Assembly (NCBI GenBank): GCA_013375355.1
Contig: JABXJV010000057.1
Location: 1-64,000 of the forward strand
Length of the DNA stretch: 64,000 bases
From: Candidatus Helarchaeota archaeon
GTDB taxonomy: Archaea > Asgardarchaeota > Lokiarchaeia > Helarchaeales > JABXJV01
Direction: 5' to 3'
The notes under the pieces are model-generated. The model was not told where the DNA came from and did no database searches. It was given only the letters and a program-made list of their open reading frames with translations. Position 1 is the first letter of the stretch. Each line of letters begins with the position of its first letter. The translations under genes and the position numbers were made by a program. Shown one piece after another: positions 46,144 to 54,997 of this stretch.

Positions 46144-47280
46144 CTATTTTTGTTCTTTTATTTTTAAAATTGATTTAAGTTCCTCATGGAGTGATTCTTT
46201 CAAAGCATCTTTACTCTTTAGTTGGTCAAATTTTTCAGTACTTTTTATTTCAAGGGTGGTTTCCGGAGAAATTAGTTGAATTGTTTTTTTAAGATAGTCA
46301 ATCCATTCTATCGTATTTTCATTGGCTTTTTCAAGCGTTAAAAATCGGGATTCAATTGAAGATGTCAAATTAATTAATAAATTTAATACTTGTTCTAATG
46401 AAGATCCAAATTCTTTACCTTTTAGCCCCGCTGAACCGGTAATAATTAAATCACGAATTCCTTTTATTACGGTTTTGCTATCTCCCAGACTATTATAAAT
46501 ACTATAGGGGGTTACTTCATATTCAAAATCTTTAAATTGAAATATTTCCTTGATTTCTTTTGATAGGAATTCAAATCTTTCTTTAATTTGTTCATCGTCT
46601 TTGATTTCAGGGTCTATTTTATTTATTATAATTAGAAATCTAGGATTTTCTTTCAATAGCTCAATAATATGAGTAATTTCTTTAAGGTAATCCAACGATT
46701 TCTCAAATTTCCGGGGATCTTGAACATCTATAACATACATTAAAAATTGAATATTTATAAAGTATCTTTCTGCGTTTTGTATATATTCTTTCCTATAACT
46801 TTCTTGTCCACCCATATCCACCATTACATATTTTAGACCTTTCCTATCATCAAATATTTGTTGATTTGCACCTATTGTTGGTGGTAATTGATCAAATATA
46901 TCCAATTTTAATTTATCCTGAATAATTCGGAATATTGCGGTCTTTCCTGCATTATCTAACCCTACAATTGAAATTTTTTTAGGTCCTAAAAACTCACCAA
47001 TTTTACCTTCAGAAATCATTCTTGAAATAAACATCCATACATTTACATCGTATGGATCAACACCTAACACTTTTAATGTTAAAAATTTAGAGTCATCTAT
47101 TTCCATTCCTACGAAATCTTCAATTTTTCTTGCTTTCAATACATTATTCAGGGTAAAAGCTGCTTTATTACTGACTCCTTTAAAATGCGTCAGGTCTAAT
47201 TTTAAAATATCTTTTAGATCTTTTATTTTTTCTGGGATATCAATAATATCTTTAAGCCTTTCTCGTATTGATTCATTCAA
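46144..47280 (-). CDS. HhH-Arf/Rag-like GTPase, tandem copy 4
   Basis: A 378-residue member of a four-gene family. The N-terminal ~95 residues contain a helix-hairpin-helix-like segment (LTHFKGVSNKAAFTLNNVL). The GTPase core has GLDNAGKT, DMGGQESYRKEY and G4 NKID; it is the only copy with the standard asparagine. A C-terminal helical region ends in ESLHEELKSILKIKE, the tail shared by the family. TTG at 47280 lines up with the start of its sibling at 51043 and has AGGAGG upstream. Function unknown; a membrane or signalling switch is likely. Confidence 0.85.
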   Translation of the reverse strand: MNESIRERLKDIIDIPEKIKDLKDILKLDLTHFKGVSNKAAFTLNNVLKARKIEDFVGMEIDDSKFLTLKVLGVDPYDVNVWMFISRMISEGKIGEFLGPKKISIVGLDNAGKTAIFRIIQDKLKLDIFDQLPPTIGANQQIFDDRKGLKYVMVDMGGQESYRKEYIQNAERYFINIQFLMYVIDVQDPRKFEKSLDYLKEITHIIELLKENPRFLIIINKIDPEIKDDEQIKERFEFLSKEIKEIFQFKDFEYEVTPYSIYNSLGDSKTVIKGIRDLIITGSAGLKGKEFGSSLEQVLNLLINLTSSIESRFLTLEKANENTIEWIDYLKKTIQLISPETTLEIKSTEKFDQLKSKDALKESLHEELKSILKIKEQK

Positions 47281-47311
47281 AAATACCATCCTCCTATATT
47301 ATATTTTTTAA

Positions 47312-48454
47312 TTATTCTATTTTTCTCATTTTTAATAATTCTTTAAGTTCTGAACGAAGAGATTGTTTTAAAGATTGGGTTTCTTGTAATTTTTGGAATC
47401 CTTTAGGTGCTTCTAATTTTGTGGGAAGTTCAGTTGGAACTTTAGGTTGAGGTGTTTTTTTATACGTACTCCAATCTTTTAGGGTTTGTATTTTGTCTTC
47501 AATTTTTGAAAATCGTTCCTCCATGGATGAACCCAAAGTGAGTACAATATTCATCATTTTTTCTAATGATTCAATAACAAAATCTTTTAATTCTTGAAAT
47601 CCCTCTGAATCCGTACTTAAAAAATCGCGAATATCTCTAACTACAGTCTTATTATCCCCCAATGCATTGAAAATACTATAAGTTGTTATTTCATATTGGA
47701 ACTCTTTATCTTGAAATATTTTATTTACTTTCTTTATTAAAAATAGAATAGAATCTTGAATATCTTCTCTTTCTTTAATATCAGGGTCTACTTTGTGTAT
47801 TATAACTAGAAATTCAGGATTTTCATTTAAAATGGACATAATTTTTATAATCTCTCCCAAATAATGTAAGGCTTCCTCGAATTTGTCCGGATCTTGGACA
47901 TCAATTACAAATATTAGGAGCCCTACTTTAAGGAAATACTTTTCTGCATGTTGAATATACTCTTTTCTATAGGCTTGCTGACCTCCCATATCTAAGATCA
48001 TATATTCAAAGCCAAGTTTTTCAATTATTTCTCTATTAACTCCTATTGTTGGTGCTAAGCTACCAAATAAATCTATATTTACCTTATCTTGTAACACATG
48101 CAGAATAGCTGTTTTTCCAGCATTATCAAGACCCACAAGAGATATTTTTCTCGGACCGACATATTCTTCTATTTTTCCTTTATTAAGTACCCTTGAAATA
48201 AAAACCCATACATTTAAGTCATATGGGTTAATTCCAAGCAATTTCAAATTTATAAATTCTTCTTCATTGATTTTTCTCTTCGCTAGGTCTTTTATTGTTT
48301 TAACATTTAGCACTTTTCTTAATACAGCAGCATCCTTAATACTAATGCCTTTGATGTGTGATAAATTAAGGTTTAAAATTCGATTAAGAGTTCTTACACT
48401 TTTTGGAATCTCTAGTAAATGTTCCAGCTTTTTTACTATTGAATAACCTTTCAT
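47312..48454 (-). CDS. HhH-Arf/Rag-like GTPase, tandem copy 3
   Basis: A 380-residue paralogue. N-terminal HhH-like segment (LSHIKGISIKDAAVLRKVLNVKTIKDLA), then GLDNAGKTAILHVLQ, DMGGQQAYRKEYIQHAEKYF and G4 HKVDPDI. After the GTPase core comes a coiled-coil-like stretch with a proline-rich linker (KTPQPKVPTELPTKLEAP) and the shared tail SLRSELKELLKMRK. It is 31 bases from copy 4 and on the same strand. Confidence 0.85.
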   Translation of the reverse strand: MKGYSIVKKLEHLLEIPKSVRTLNRILNLNLSHIKGISIKDAAVLRKVLNVKTIKDLAKRKINEEEFINLKLLGINPYDLNVWVFISRVLNKGKIEEYVGPRKISLVGLDNAGKTAILHVLQDKVNIDLFGSLAPTIGVNREIIEKLGFEYMILDMGGQQAYRKEYIQHAEKYFLKVGLLIFVIDVQDPDKFEEALHYLGEIIKIMSILNENPEFLVIIHKVDPDIKEREDIQDSILFLIKKVNKIFQDKEFQYEITTYSIFNALGDNKTVVRDIRDFLSTDSEGFQELKDFVIESLEKMMNIVLTLGSSMEERFSKIEDKIQTLKDWSTYKKTPQPKVPTELPTKLEAPKGFQKLQETQSLKQSLRSELKELLKMRKIE

Positions 48455-48580
48455 TTTATCACCAAAATATTCATCTAATCTTTACATTTATTTAATTCTA
48501 TATAAAAATTTATTAGAATTTTAAAGACTATTTATCCTTAGGAACGAGTAGCTTCTTTGATTATTATTTAAAAACCTATT

Positions 48581-49777
48581 TTATATAAAGGGATTATCTA
48601 ACATCTTTAATATTTCAGTTTTTTTCGATTTTAAGATGGATTTTAGCTCATTGCGAAGAGCATCGCTTAAAGTCTTAAAACTTTTTACTTTATCGGCTTC
48701 TGAAGATGGTTTTGTTTCTAAGGTGGGTTTTGGAGTAAATTCATAAGTTGTACTAAAATGTTCCATCCAATTTCTAAAGTTTTGCATTCCCACTTCAAGA
48801 TTTGATAGCCTTTGTTCTACATTTGAACTTAAATTTATCACTATATTTAGAATTCGTTCCATTGAACTTTTTAAAAGCACATCTTCTTTATGTTTATGCT
48901 CAACATCAGGAGATATCACCCCACTGGTTATAAAATCACGAATTTCTTTTACTACTGTTTTATTATCTCCAATAAAATTAAAGATACTAAAGGTTGTTAT
49001 GTCAAAAACAAAATTTTTATCTTTAAATAATTCAATAACTTTATCCCCTAAGTAATTAATCGAATCTTGAATTTCTTTAAAATCGGAAATGTCAGGATCC
49101 ACTTTATGAATGATAATTAAAAATTCCGGTTTTTCATTTAATAATTCTACAGTTTTAATGACTTCTTGTAAATATTTTAACGCTTCATCAAATCTTTTCG
49201 GATCTTGCACATCAATAACATACATTAAAAATTCAACTTTAAGAAAATAGTCCTCAGCTTTTTGAATATATTGTTTTCTATAGGCTTCTTGTCCCCCCAT
49301 ATCGAGTAAAACATGCTTCATACCATATCTTTGAATTATCTCATGATTTACCCCCACAGTTGGTGTTAATTTGTAAAATGTGTTTACATTAAGTTTATTT
49401 TGTAGAGAGTTTAATATTGCAGTTTTACCTGCGTTATCAAGACCAACAATTAAGGTTTTCGAAGGGCCTAAATACTTACTAATTTTTGCTTCAATTATCA
49501 TTTTAGAGAAAAAAGTCCAAATATTTAAATCGAATTCACTTATGCCTAATGATTTCAACATTAAATATTCTTCTTCATTCACTTCTTTTCTTGCCAACTC
49601 TTCGATAGTCACAACATGTAATATATTTTTTAAGGTTGTGGCTATTTTTACATCGATTCCTTTAACATGAATTAAATCTTGTTTTGAAATTTCATTTAAA
49701 GTTCCTACTCTTTTTGGAATATCAATAAAATTACTAAGTCTATCTCTCATTGATTTATCTAAAGGTGTTAATTCCAA
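48581..49777 (-). CDS. HhH-Arf/Rag-like GTPase, tandem copy 2
   Basis: A roughly 398-residue paralogue with HhH-like segment (LIHVKGIDVKIATTLKNILHVVTIEELA), GLDNAGKTAILNSLQ, DMGGQEAYRKQYIQKAEDYF, G4 HKVDPDI and the tail ALRNELKSILKSKK. It is most similar to copy 1. I place the start at TTG 49777, which has GAAGGT at good spacing; a TTG at 49792 is the longer option. A relic of the pfkB 3-prime end lies just upstream, showing that it arose by duplication of the copy-1 region. Confidence 0.83.
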   Translation of the reverse strand: MELTPLDKSMRDRLSNFIDIPKRVGTLNEISKQDLIHVKGIDVKIATTLKNILHVVTIEELARKEVNEEEYLMLKSLGISEFDLNIWTFFSKMIIEAKISKYLGPSKTLIVGLDNAGKTAILNSLQNKLNVNTFYKLTPTVGVNHEIIQRYGMKHVLLDMGGQEAYRKQYIQKAEDYFLKVEFLMYVIDVQDPKRFDEALKYLQEVIKTVELLNEKPEFLIIIHKVDPDISDFKEIQDSINYLGDKVIELFKDKNFVFDITTFSIFNFIGDNKTVVKEIRDFITSGVISPDVEHKHKEDVLLKSSMERILNIVINLSSNVEQRLSNLEVGMQNFRNWMEHFSTTYEFTPKPTLETKPSSEADKVKSFKTLSDALRNELKSILKSKKTEILKMLDNPFI

Positions 49778-49819
49778 AATATCTACCTTCAATAAAAATA
49801 ATTATAATTTCCAATTTTT

Positions 49820-49897
49820 TTTCATAAATTTCAGTACTTTTGCCATAGAAGTCATGCCAGTTCTAGCTCCTACTTTTAGACAATTTAGAGCCCTAGC
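49820..49897 (-). pseudogene. Relic of the 3-prime end of the PfkB kinase gene
   Basis: About 78 bases match 51114-51191, the end of the pfkB gene, at 64 positions. On the minus strand they still read ALNCLKVGARTGMTS then MAKVLKFMKKN in frame, close to the kinase C-terminus. The fragment sits between GTPase copies 2 and 1 exactly where the kinase sits relative to copy 1. It marks the end of a past tandem duplication. Confidence 0.85.
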
Positions 49898-49909
49898 CTT
49901 TCTTCTTTT

Positions 49910-51043
49910 TTAATCAGTCAATTTTTTCATTTTTAAAATGGACTTAAGCTCGTCACGAAGTGCTTGGTTTACAGGGTAATGTTTTTTTATTTTTCCCGAT
50001 TCTTTGATCTTTCTTGTTGGAGGCTTCGGCATAGGTGCAATTTCACTTTTTCTAGCGTATTCCATCCATTGTCTAAAATTATCCATTCTAGTTTCAAGAT
50101 TTGATAATCTTTGTTCCACCATTGAACTTAAGTTAATTACTATGTTCATAATGCGATCTAATGATTCTGTTAATACAATGTCTTCTTTATGCTCGTGTCC
50201 TTTTCCTGTAGTTATGAAAGTACGAATTTCTTTCACCATTGTTTTATTATCCCCAATAAGATTAAAGATACTAAAGGTTGTAATATCATAATCAAAGGGT
50301 TTGTTTTGTAAAGTTTCGTTATATTGATTTTTTAGAAGTTGAATAGAATTTTGAATTTCTGGTTTAGATTTAATATCTGGATCAACCTTATGTATAATTA
50401 TTAAAATTTCTGGCTGTTCTTTTAATACCTCTAGCAAATTGATGATTTCTAGAAAATACTTTTGCGCTTCTTCAAATCTTTTTGGATCTTGGACGTCTAT
50501 CACGAACATTATAAACTCAACATTTATAAAATATCGCTCAGCATTCTGAATGTATTGTTTTCTATAGGTATCCTGGCCCCCCATATCGAGTAATATATGA
50601 TCCATACCATATCTTTGGATCATTTCGCGTTCAACTCCTAAAGTAGGAGACAATTTATCAAATGTATTTAAATCTAATTTATTTTGGATTGCATGAAGAA
50701 TGGCAGTTTTTCCAGCATTATCAAGCCCTACAATTAATGTCTTAGCAGGACCAACCTTTTCCAACCTACCTTCAAGAATCATTCTACATAGAAAATTCCA
50801 CAAATTTAAATTATAATCTGAAATTCCTAACATTTTAAGCATTAGGAATTCTTCATCGGTTATTTTTTTCAGAGCTAATTGTTCAATTGTTTCAACGTGT
50901 AAAACATTTTTTAAAGTTGTAGCGATTTTGACATCAATACTTTTAAAATGAATTAAATCAAGTTTTACAAGTTCTTCTAAAGTTTTAATTGTTTCTGGTA
51001 CATCTACAATGTTTTCAAGTTTCTCTTTCATTGATTCGTCCAA
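49910..51043 (-). CDS. HhH-Arf/Rag-like GTPase, tandem copy 1
   Basis: A 377-residue protein. HhH-like segment at residues 28-58 (LDLIHFKSIDVKIATTLKNV), P-loop GLDNAGKT at 106-113, G3 DMGGQDTYRKQY, G4 HKVDPDI. The region after the core is helical with a basic linker and ends ALRDELKSILKMKK. TTG start at 51043 with GGAGG upstream. As first of the minus-strand series and next to pfkB, it probably represents the parent of copy 2. Confidence 0.86.
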   Translation of the reverse strand: MDESMKEKLENIVDVPETIKTLEELVKLDLIHFKSIDVKIATTLKNVLHVETIEQLALKKITDEEFLMLKMLGISDYNLNLWNFLCRMILEGRLEKVGPAKTLIVGLDNAGKTAILHAIQNKLDLNTFDKLSPTLGVEREMIQRYGMDHILLDMGGQDTYRKQYIQNAERYFINVEFIMFVIDVQDPKRFEEAQKYFLEIINLLEVLKEQPEILIIIHKVDPDIKSKPEIQNSIQLLKNQYNETLQNKPFDYDITTFSIFNLIGDNKTMVKEIRTFITTGKGHEHKEDIVLTESLDRIMNIVINLSSMVEQRLSNLETRMDNFRQWMEYARKSEIAPMPKPPTRKIKESGKIKKHYPVNQALRDELKSILKMKKLTD

Positions 51044-51084
51044 AAAAAATCCTCCATTTTATAATATTAATTTTAATTGTTTTT

Positions 51085-52044
51085 TTATTTTTTATTTTTA
51101 TTCGTATTTTCTTTCATAAATTTTAATACGTTTTCCATAGTAGTCATACCTGTTCTTGCACCTACTTTTAGACAGTTTAAAGCTCCAGCAGCATTTGCAA
51201 AATTGGCAATTTTGTCCAAGTCCCAACCCTTTAAATAACCAACACCAAATGCGGCATTAAATGCATCACCAGCACCAGTTGTATCTATTGGTTTTATATC
51301 ATATGCATTGTATGTTTTTTGTTCAATTCTATCACCATTTCTCTTAGTTATCGAACAGCCATCGCCTCCTAAAGTGACTGCAATAATCTTTAAATTAGGC
51401 TTTTTTCCTAACAAAATCTTTGCTGCAACTGTTGGATCGTTTTTACCAGTTAGCTCCATTACACCCAGTTTTTGAGGAATTAAAATATCAACTAAATCGA
51501 TAAATTTTTCAATTTCTTCATATCCATATTGCACTGCTACCTGTTTTTCTAAATCGAAAGAAATTATAATCTCTGGATTTTCTTTTTTAGCCGCTTTTAT
51601 TATATATTCTGAAACATTTTTATGGATAGCAGTTGTGTGAATTAATTTTGCACCTTGAATAAGCTTTAAATCTATTTCATCTGGAACTTTAAGTTGAGTT
51701 TTAATCATATATGGACTTTGAATAATTACTCGTTCTCCTTCATCTGTAACCATTATAAAATTTATAGCGGACCTCAAATCTTTTTTGATTTTTATTAGAG
51801 ATGTGTCAACTCCTTCTATCTTAAAATTCTCTAATAGGATCTCCCCTTCTTGATCATCTCCTATAGCACCTACAAAACCTGCTTTACCGCCTAATCGCGC
51901 AACTCCAGTAATATAATTACCTGTTACTCCACCTGGAAGGTATGTATAGCTTTCTGCATCAATTTTTTCGTCCGGTTCTGGGAAATGTTTAATTTTTGCT
52001 ATCATATCTAAAGCACAAGCACCTATTCCAAGTATTTCAACCAT
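51085..52044 (-). CDS. PfkB-family carbohydrate kinase
   Basis: A 319-residue ribokinase-fold sugar kinase. It has the N-terminal GIGACALDMIAKI, GGVTGNYITGVARLGGKAGFVGAIGDDQEG as signature one, and DTTGAGDAFNAAFGVGYLKGW as signature two with the catalytic aspartate. The substrate (ribose, fructose phosphate, nucleoside or other) is not fixed by sequence. I choose the ATG at 52044 over one four codons upstream. The neighbouring hxlB-like gene suggests sugar-phosphate work. Confidence 0.9.
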   Translation of the reverse strand: MVEILGIGACALDMIAKIKHFPEPDEKIDAESYTYLPGGVTGNYITGVARLGGKAGFVGAIGDDQEGEILLENFKIEGVDTSLIKIKKDLRSAINFIMVTDEGERVIIQSPYMIKTQLKVPDEIDLKLIQGAKLIHTTAIHKNVSEYIIKAAKKENPEIIISFDLEKQVAVQYGYEEIEKFIDLVDILIPQKLGVMELTGKNDPTVAAKILLGKKPNLKIIAVTLGGDGCSITKRNGDRIEQKTYNAYDIKPIDTTGAGDAFNAAFGVGYLKGWDLDKIANFANAAGALNCLKVGARTGMTTMENVLKFMKENTNKNKK

Positions 52045-52153
52045 TTTTAAACACATTTTTATTATTTTTTAAACGAGATTTTCAATAATTTTTAATTTAA
52101 AATAGGTCTTAAAAATATTCCTTTAAATCTAACATCAAAAATTTTACAGTTAT

Positions 52154-52705
52154 TTATTCAACAGTTGCATGTCTTGCATGGATGTACTCCTCATCAATTT
52201 TTAATTCATCCATTATAACTCTTGCGATTGAATCAAATACTGCAAAGGCTGCAGTATCGAAAAGACTTGTATATGGTGCTAAGCTTTTTGTTTTTTCAAC
52301 CTTTGTTTTGCTTTTTAAGTCTATGATGATATCAGCCAATTTACCTATGGTACTGTCAGGATTTGAAGTAATTAAAACAAGTTTCCCTCCAATTTCTTTA
52401 GCTTTATTTACTAGTGCAACAGTGCTAACTGTTTCACCAGATCCCGATATTGCTATTAATATATCTTGATCTGTAAAACGATGAGTTATAGTATCACCAA
52501 TAAAACATGCTTTTAATCCTAGATGCATAAGGCGATGTGCAAATGTACGTCCCACAAGACCCGATCTACCAGCTCCATAGACGAAGGTCATTCGACAATA
52601 ATGAATTAAGTTAGTAATTCCTTTAACATCATGTTCGTCAATTATTTCTGTTAATTTTTTAATATTATCTGCTATTTCAAGTATTGTATCATGAAAATTA
52701 CCCAT
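52154..52705 (-). CDS. hxlB: 6-phospho-3-hexuloisomerase (SIS domain)
   Basis: A 183-residue SIS-domain protein with the family pattern VYGAGRSGLVGRTFAHRLMHLG, then IGDTITHRF, LIAISGSGETVSTV and the C-terminal RHATVE, which is close to the RHANIE ending of PHI enzymes. PHI converts hexulose 6-phosphate to fructose 6-phosphate; in archaea with the partner HPS it supplies pentoses in reverse. The HPS gene is not in the window. ATG at 52705, or TTG one codon earlier. Confidence 0.85.
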   Translation of the reverse strand: MGNFHDTILEIADNIKKLTEIIDEHDVKGITNLIHYCRMTFVYGAGRSGLVGRTFAHRLMHLGLKACFIGDTITHRFTDQDILIAISGSGETVSTVALVNKAKEIGGKLVLITSNPDSTIGKLADIIIDLKSKTKVEKTKSLAPYTSLFDTAAFAVFDSIARVIMDELKIDEEYIHARHATVE

Positions 52706-52831
52706 CAAAGCTCACTCTCTTATCAATTTTATTCTTTAAATAGTATTATGGTATGGATTATTAAAAACATTGTATTTAAAATTAAAATAAAAATGCTAAT
52801 CAAACAAAATATAATAAAAAAAATAAAGAAT

Positions 52832-53833
52832 TTATGTATTTTTACGAGCATATGTGCGTTCTGCGGTTTTCCAGCATATATTTTCTCGTGCTTTTTGGCT
52901 AAGTTCATCAAGAAAAGCATCATAACGTTGAAGTTCTGGACCGATTTTTTCGAATTTAGTTACAAGGTCTGAACCAAGGCATATACGATCACTGAAATTT
53001 TCTGTTAGATGAATCCAATCTGCTTGAGGTTTGCCATTAGGGCATATTACAACATCATAAATTATCCAAGAGTAATCTACTACAAGTAGAGGATATTGAT
53101 CTAATAGCCTTTCGATCATTTGATGATAGAAGGGTACATTAAGTCGGCGTGAAATACCACAATGAGCTAGTATAAAGCGTGTCCGAGGAAAATCGCGAAC
53201 CACTTCTTCAAACTCATAGAGATATACGGGATAATCACTTTTGCTAACTGAAGTAATGTTTTGATGCATCAAAACGGGCAGGTCGTGCTCACCTGCATAT
53301 TCATACACTGGCCATAACGCTTTATGGTTTGAGCGTGCGGTTTCTCCATACGTTAGTGCAGTAAGATCATCGTGTCGAAGTAATAATTCACCAATGCCTA
53401 CGAATACATCAGAATATTGTTCTAATAAGTATTTTACATCACGAACTCCATATCTATCGCATGGATTAAAGCCACATACCAGTGGAAATAATCGTTTTCT
53501 CTGCTCTTTGGGCAGACTCCGAACCATTTCAGCTACAATAACATCCGTATAGGCGTAATAATAACACCTAGAATCGTTAGCTAAGTAATAATTTGGTTGG
53601 TCTCTATCAAATTCACTCCACATTTTGGATACTGGTAAGCCAAAAATTACTGCTTTCCCTACATTTGCACGATCCATAGCTTCTATTAGAGATTTTCCAC
53701 CAGGAGTTTCTTGTATAAAGTTAACTACATGTAAATGTGCATCAAATATTGAATAATTACTTCCTTTAAGGGGTGTGAGTGAGCCAGGTTTACTTGGATC
53801 TCTTGTCCAAGTGGATATCAATTCATTAGGCAT
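52832..53833 (-). CDS. Amidohydrolase-superfamily enzyme
   Basis: A 333-residue TIM-barrel enzyme of the Amidohydro_2 type. FDAHLHVV near residue 30 gives HxH; LPVLMHQNI, FILAHCGISRRLN and LGSDLVTKFE supply the other metal and catalytic residues. ATG at 53833 has GGAGGT upstream and overlaps the preceding repeat-protein gene by eight bases. A relic of a second amidohydrolase closely related to its C-terminus lies on the opposite strand at 54677. Confidence 0.87.
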   Translation of the reverse strand: MPNELISTWTRDPSKPGSLTPLKGSNYSIFDAHLHVVNFIQETPGGKSLIEAMDRANVGKAVIFGLPVSKMWSEFDRDQPNYYLANDSRCYYYAYTDVIVAEMVRSLPKEQRKRLFPLVCGFNPCDRYGVRDVKYLLEQYSDVFVGIGELLLRHDDLTALTYGETARSNHKALWPVYEYAGEHDLPVLMHQNITSVSKSDYPVYLYEFEEVVRDFPRTRFILAHCGISRRLNVPFYHQMIERLLDQYPLLVVDYSWIIYDVVICPNGKPQADWIHLTENFSDRICLGSDLVTKFEKIGPELQRYDAFLDELSQKARENICWKTAERTYARKNT

Positions 53834-54578
53834 GTTTTACCTCCAAAACTTTTTCTAGATATTCAGCCTCATCAGCTTCAAGATATTTATGTAAATATTG
53901 CCAGCCATATTTATCCCTGATGATTTTCCATAACTTTTCCTTTGTAAAATCATTCAATAACCTTTTACTAAGTTCACCAGGTAATGCTCTCAATAAATGA
54001 GCAAGATCTCGTCTGTCAATTACAAGTTTTCCTACATCTTCCCATCCAAGCATACCGATCAAACCTTCTTGGCATTTTTGATCTAAAGAATGTAAAACTA
54101 GGCTCAATTCATAACCATTTTGAATAAGATGTTTTAGATAATCTACTCCTAGTGAATCAAGAACCATTTGATCGCAATTACCATATACCCATTCTAATAC
54201 TTCACTAAGTTCTTCTGCTGAGCGAATCAATGTTTTTAATCCGTCCGAACCAAGGGTTTGGATAATTTTCTCTTCAACCTTGTAGTCGGATAGTGTGGCA
54301 AAAATATCACGCAAATTACCTGCTGATTGAACGGTTTTTACCAAATTTGAGCTAAGACCTTCAATTAAATAAACTTGATCATCGGGATTTAAAGACCTTA
54401 TAACTTTATAGAGGTCCTCTGGACCACTTATAATTTTGGCTAAGTGTGAATGAAGTTGTTCTAATACCATACGATCGCGATGCCCTTGTAATACATCTAG
54501 CGCAACCATTAGTTCTCCTGCGGTACCAATATCTGCAGTTTCTTTGTCTATTTTAATCTGATATCGTTTTATAACCAT
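53826..54578 (-). CDS. Helical-repeat protein (about 33-residue repeats)
   Basis: A 250-residue protein made of about six helical repeats with the pattern LG.D.LK.LI....EL..VL..L......LI..L. The repeats run from near residue 25 to 215; a short polar N-terminus precedes them. This resembles repeats known in effector-like proteins of intracellular bacteria, but I cannot name a family. It is co-translated with the amidohydrolase, which points to a joint complex. Confidence 0.72.
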   Translation of the reverse strand: MVIKRYQIKIDKETADIGTAGELMVALDVLQGHRDRMVLEQLHSHLAKIISGPEDLYKVIRSLNPDDQVYLIEGLSSNLVKTVQSAGNLRDIFATLSDYKVEEKIIQTLGSDGLKTLIRSAEELSEVLEWVYGNCDQMVLDSLGVDYLKHLIQNGYELSLVLHSLDQKCQEGLIGMLGWEDVGKLVIDRRDLAHLLRALPGELSKRLLNDFTKEKLWKIIRDKYGWQYLHKYLEADEAEYLEKVLEVKHA

Positions 54579-54997
54579 TTTTTTTACTCCAAAATTTTAT
54601 TGATATTCTTTAATAGGTAAAATAAATTTTATTAAACCATTAATCCAGAAAATCCTAACTCTTTATTGTAGACTAAAATTCTTTTTATGATGTATTCTTT
54701 GCTCAGCTTAGTGAGACAGCTCGTGCTAATATTTGTTGGCATACTCCAGAACGGATCTATAGCCGAAATAAGGGCAAAGTAAAACTAACTGAAACATCGC
54801 ATGAATATCATGCATCTATTACTGGTTATTAGAAGGAGAGTATCATTAGAACAATTAATAAAAAAGATTCTTATAAATCATAATACTGAAACGCCATAAA
54901 AATATCTTTTTTTTATTATTCTTTTAGACCTCAATAATAAAATACATGAATGATATAATAATATATAACAAGATCAATTAATAATGAGGAGACTGCC
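54579..54997. other. Gene-poor gap containing an amidohydrolase relic
   Basis: This 419-base gap holds the divergent promoter area of the repeat-protein gene on the left, the amidohydrolase fragment at 54677-54832, and an AT-rich stretch before the gene at 54998. AAGGAG follows the relic (54833-54838) but no frame uses it. No RNA gene was recognised. Confidence 0.6.
54677..54832 (+). pseudogene. C-terminal fragment of an amidohydrolase
   Basis: Reading on the plus strand from 54677 to the TAG at 54830, the 51 codons give NSFYDVFFAQLS, ETARANICWHTPERIYS and a 25-residue extension. The first part matches the C-terminus of the enzyme at 52832 (RYDAFLDELS, KARENICWKTAERTYA). An in-frame stop lies immediately upstream (54674), and no barrel is left. 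It is the tail of a lost paralogue in inverted orientation. Confidence 0.82.

Noticed and set aside
52691..52972. Overlapping ORFs between the isomerase and amidohydrolase genes on both strands
   Set aside because: Low-complexity AT-rich translation; they overlap the ends of two solid genes.
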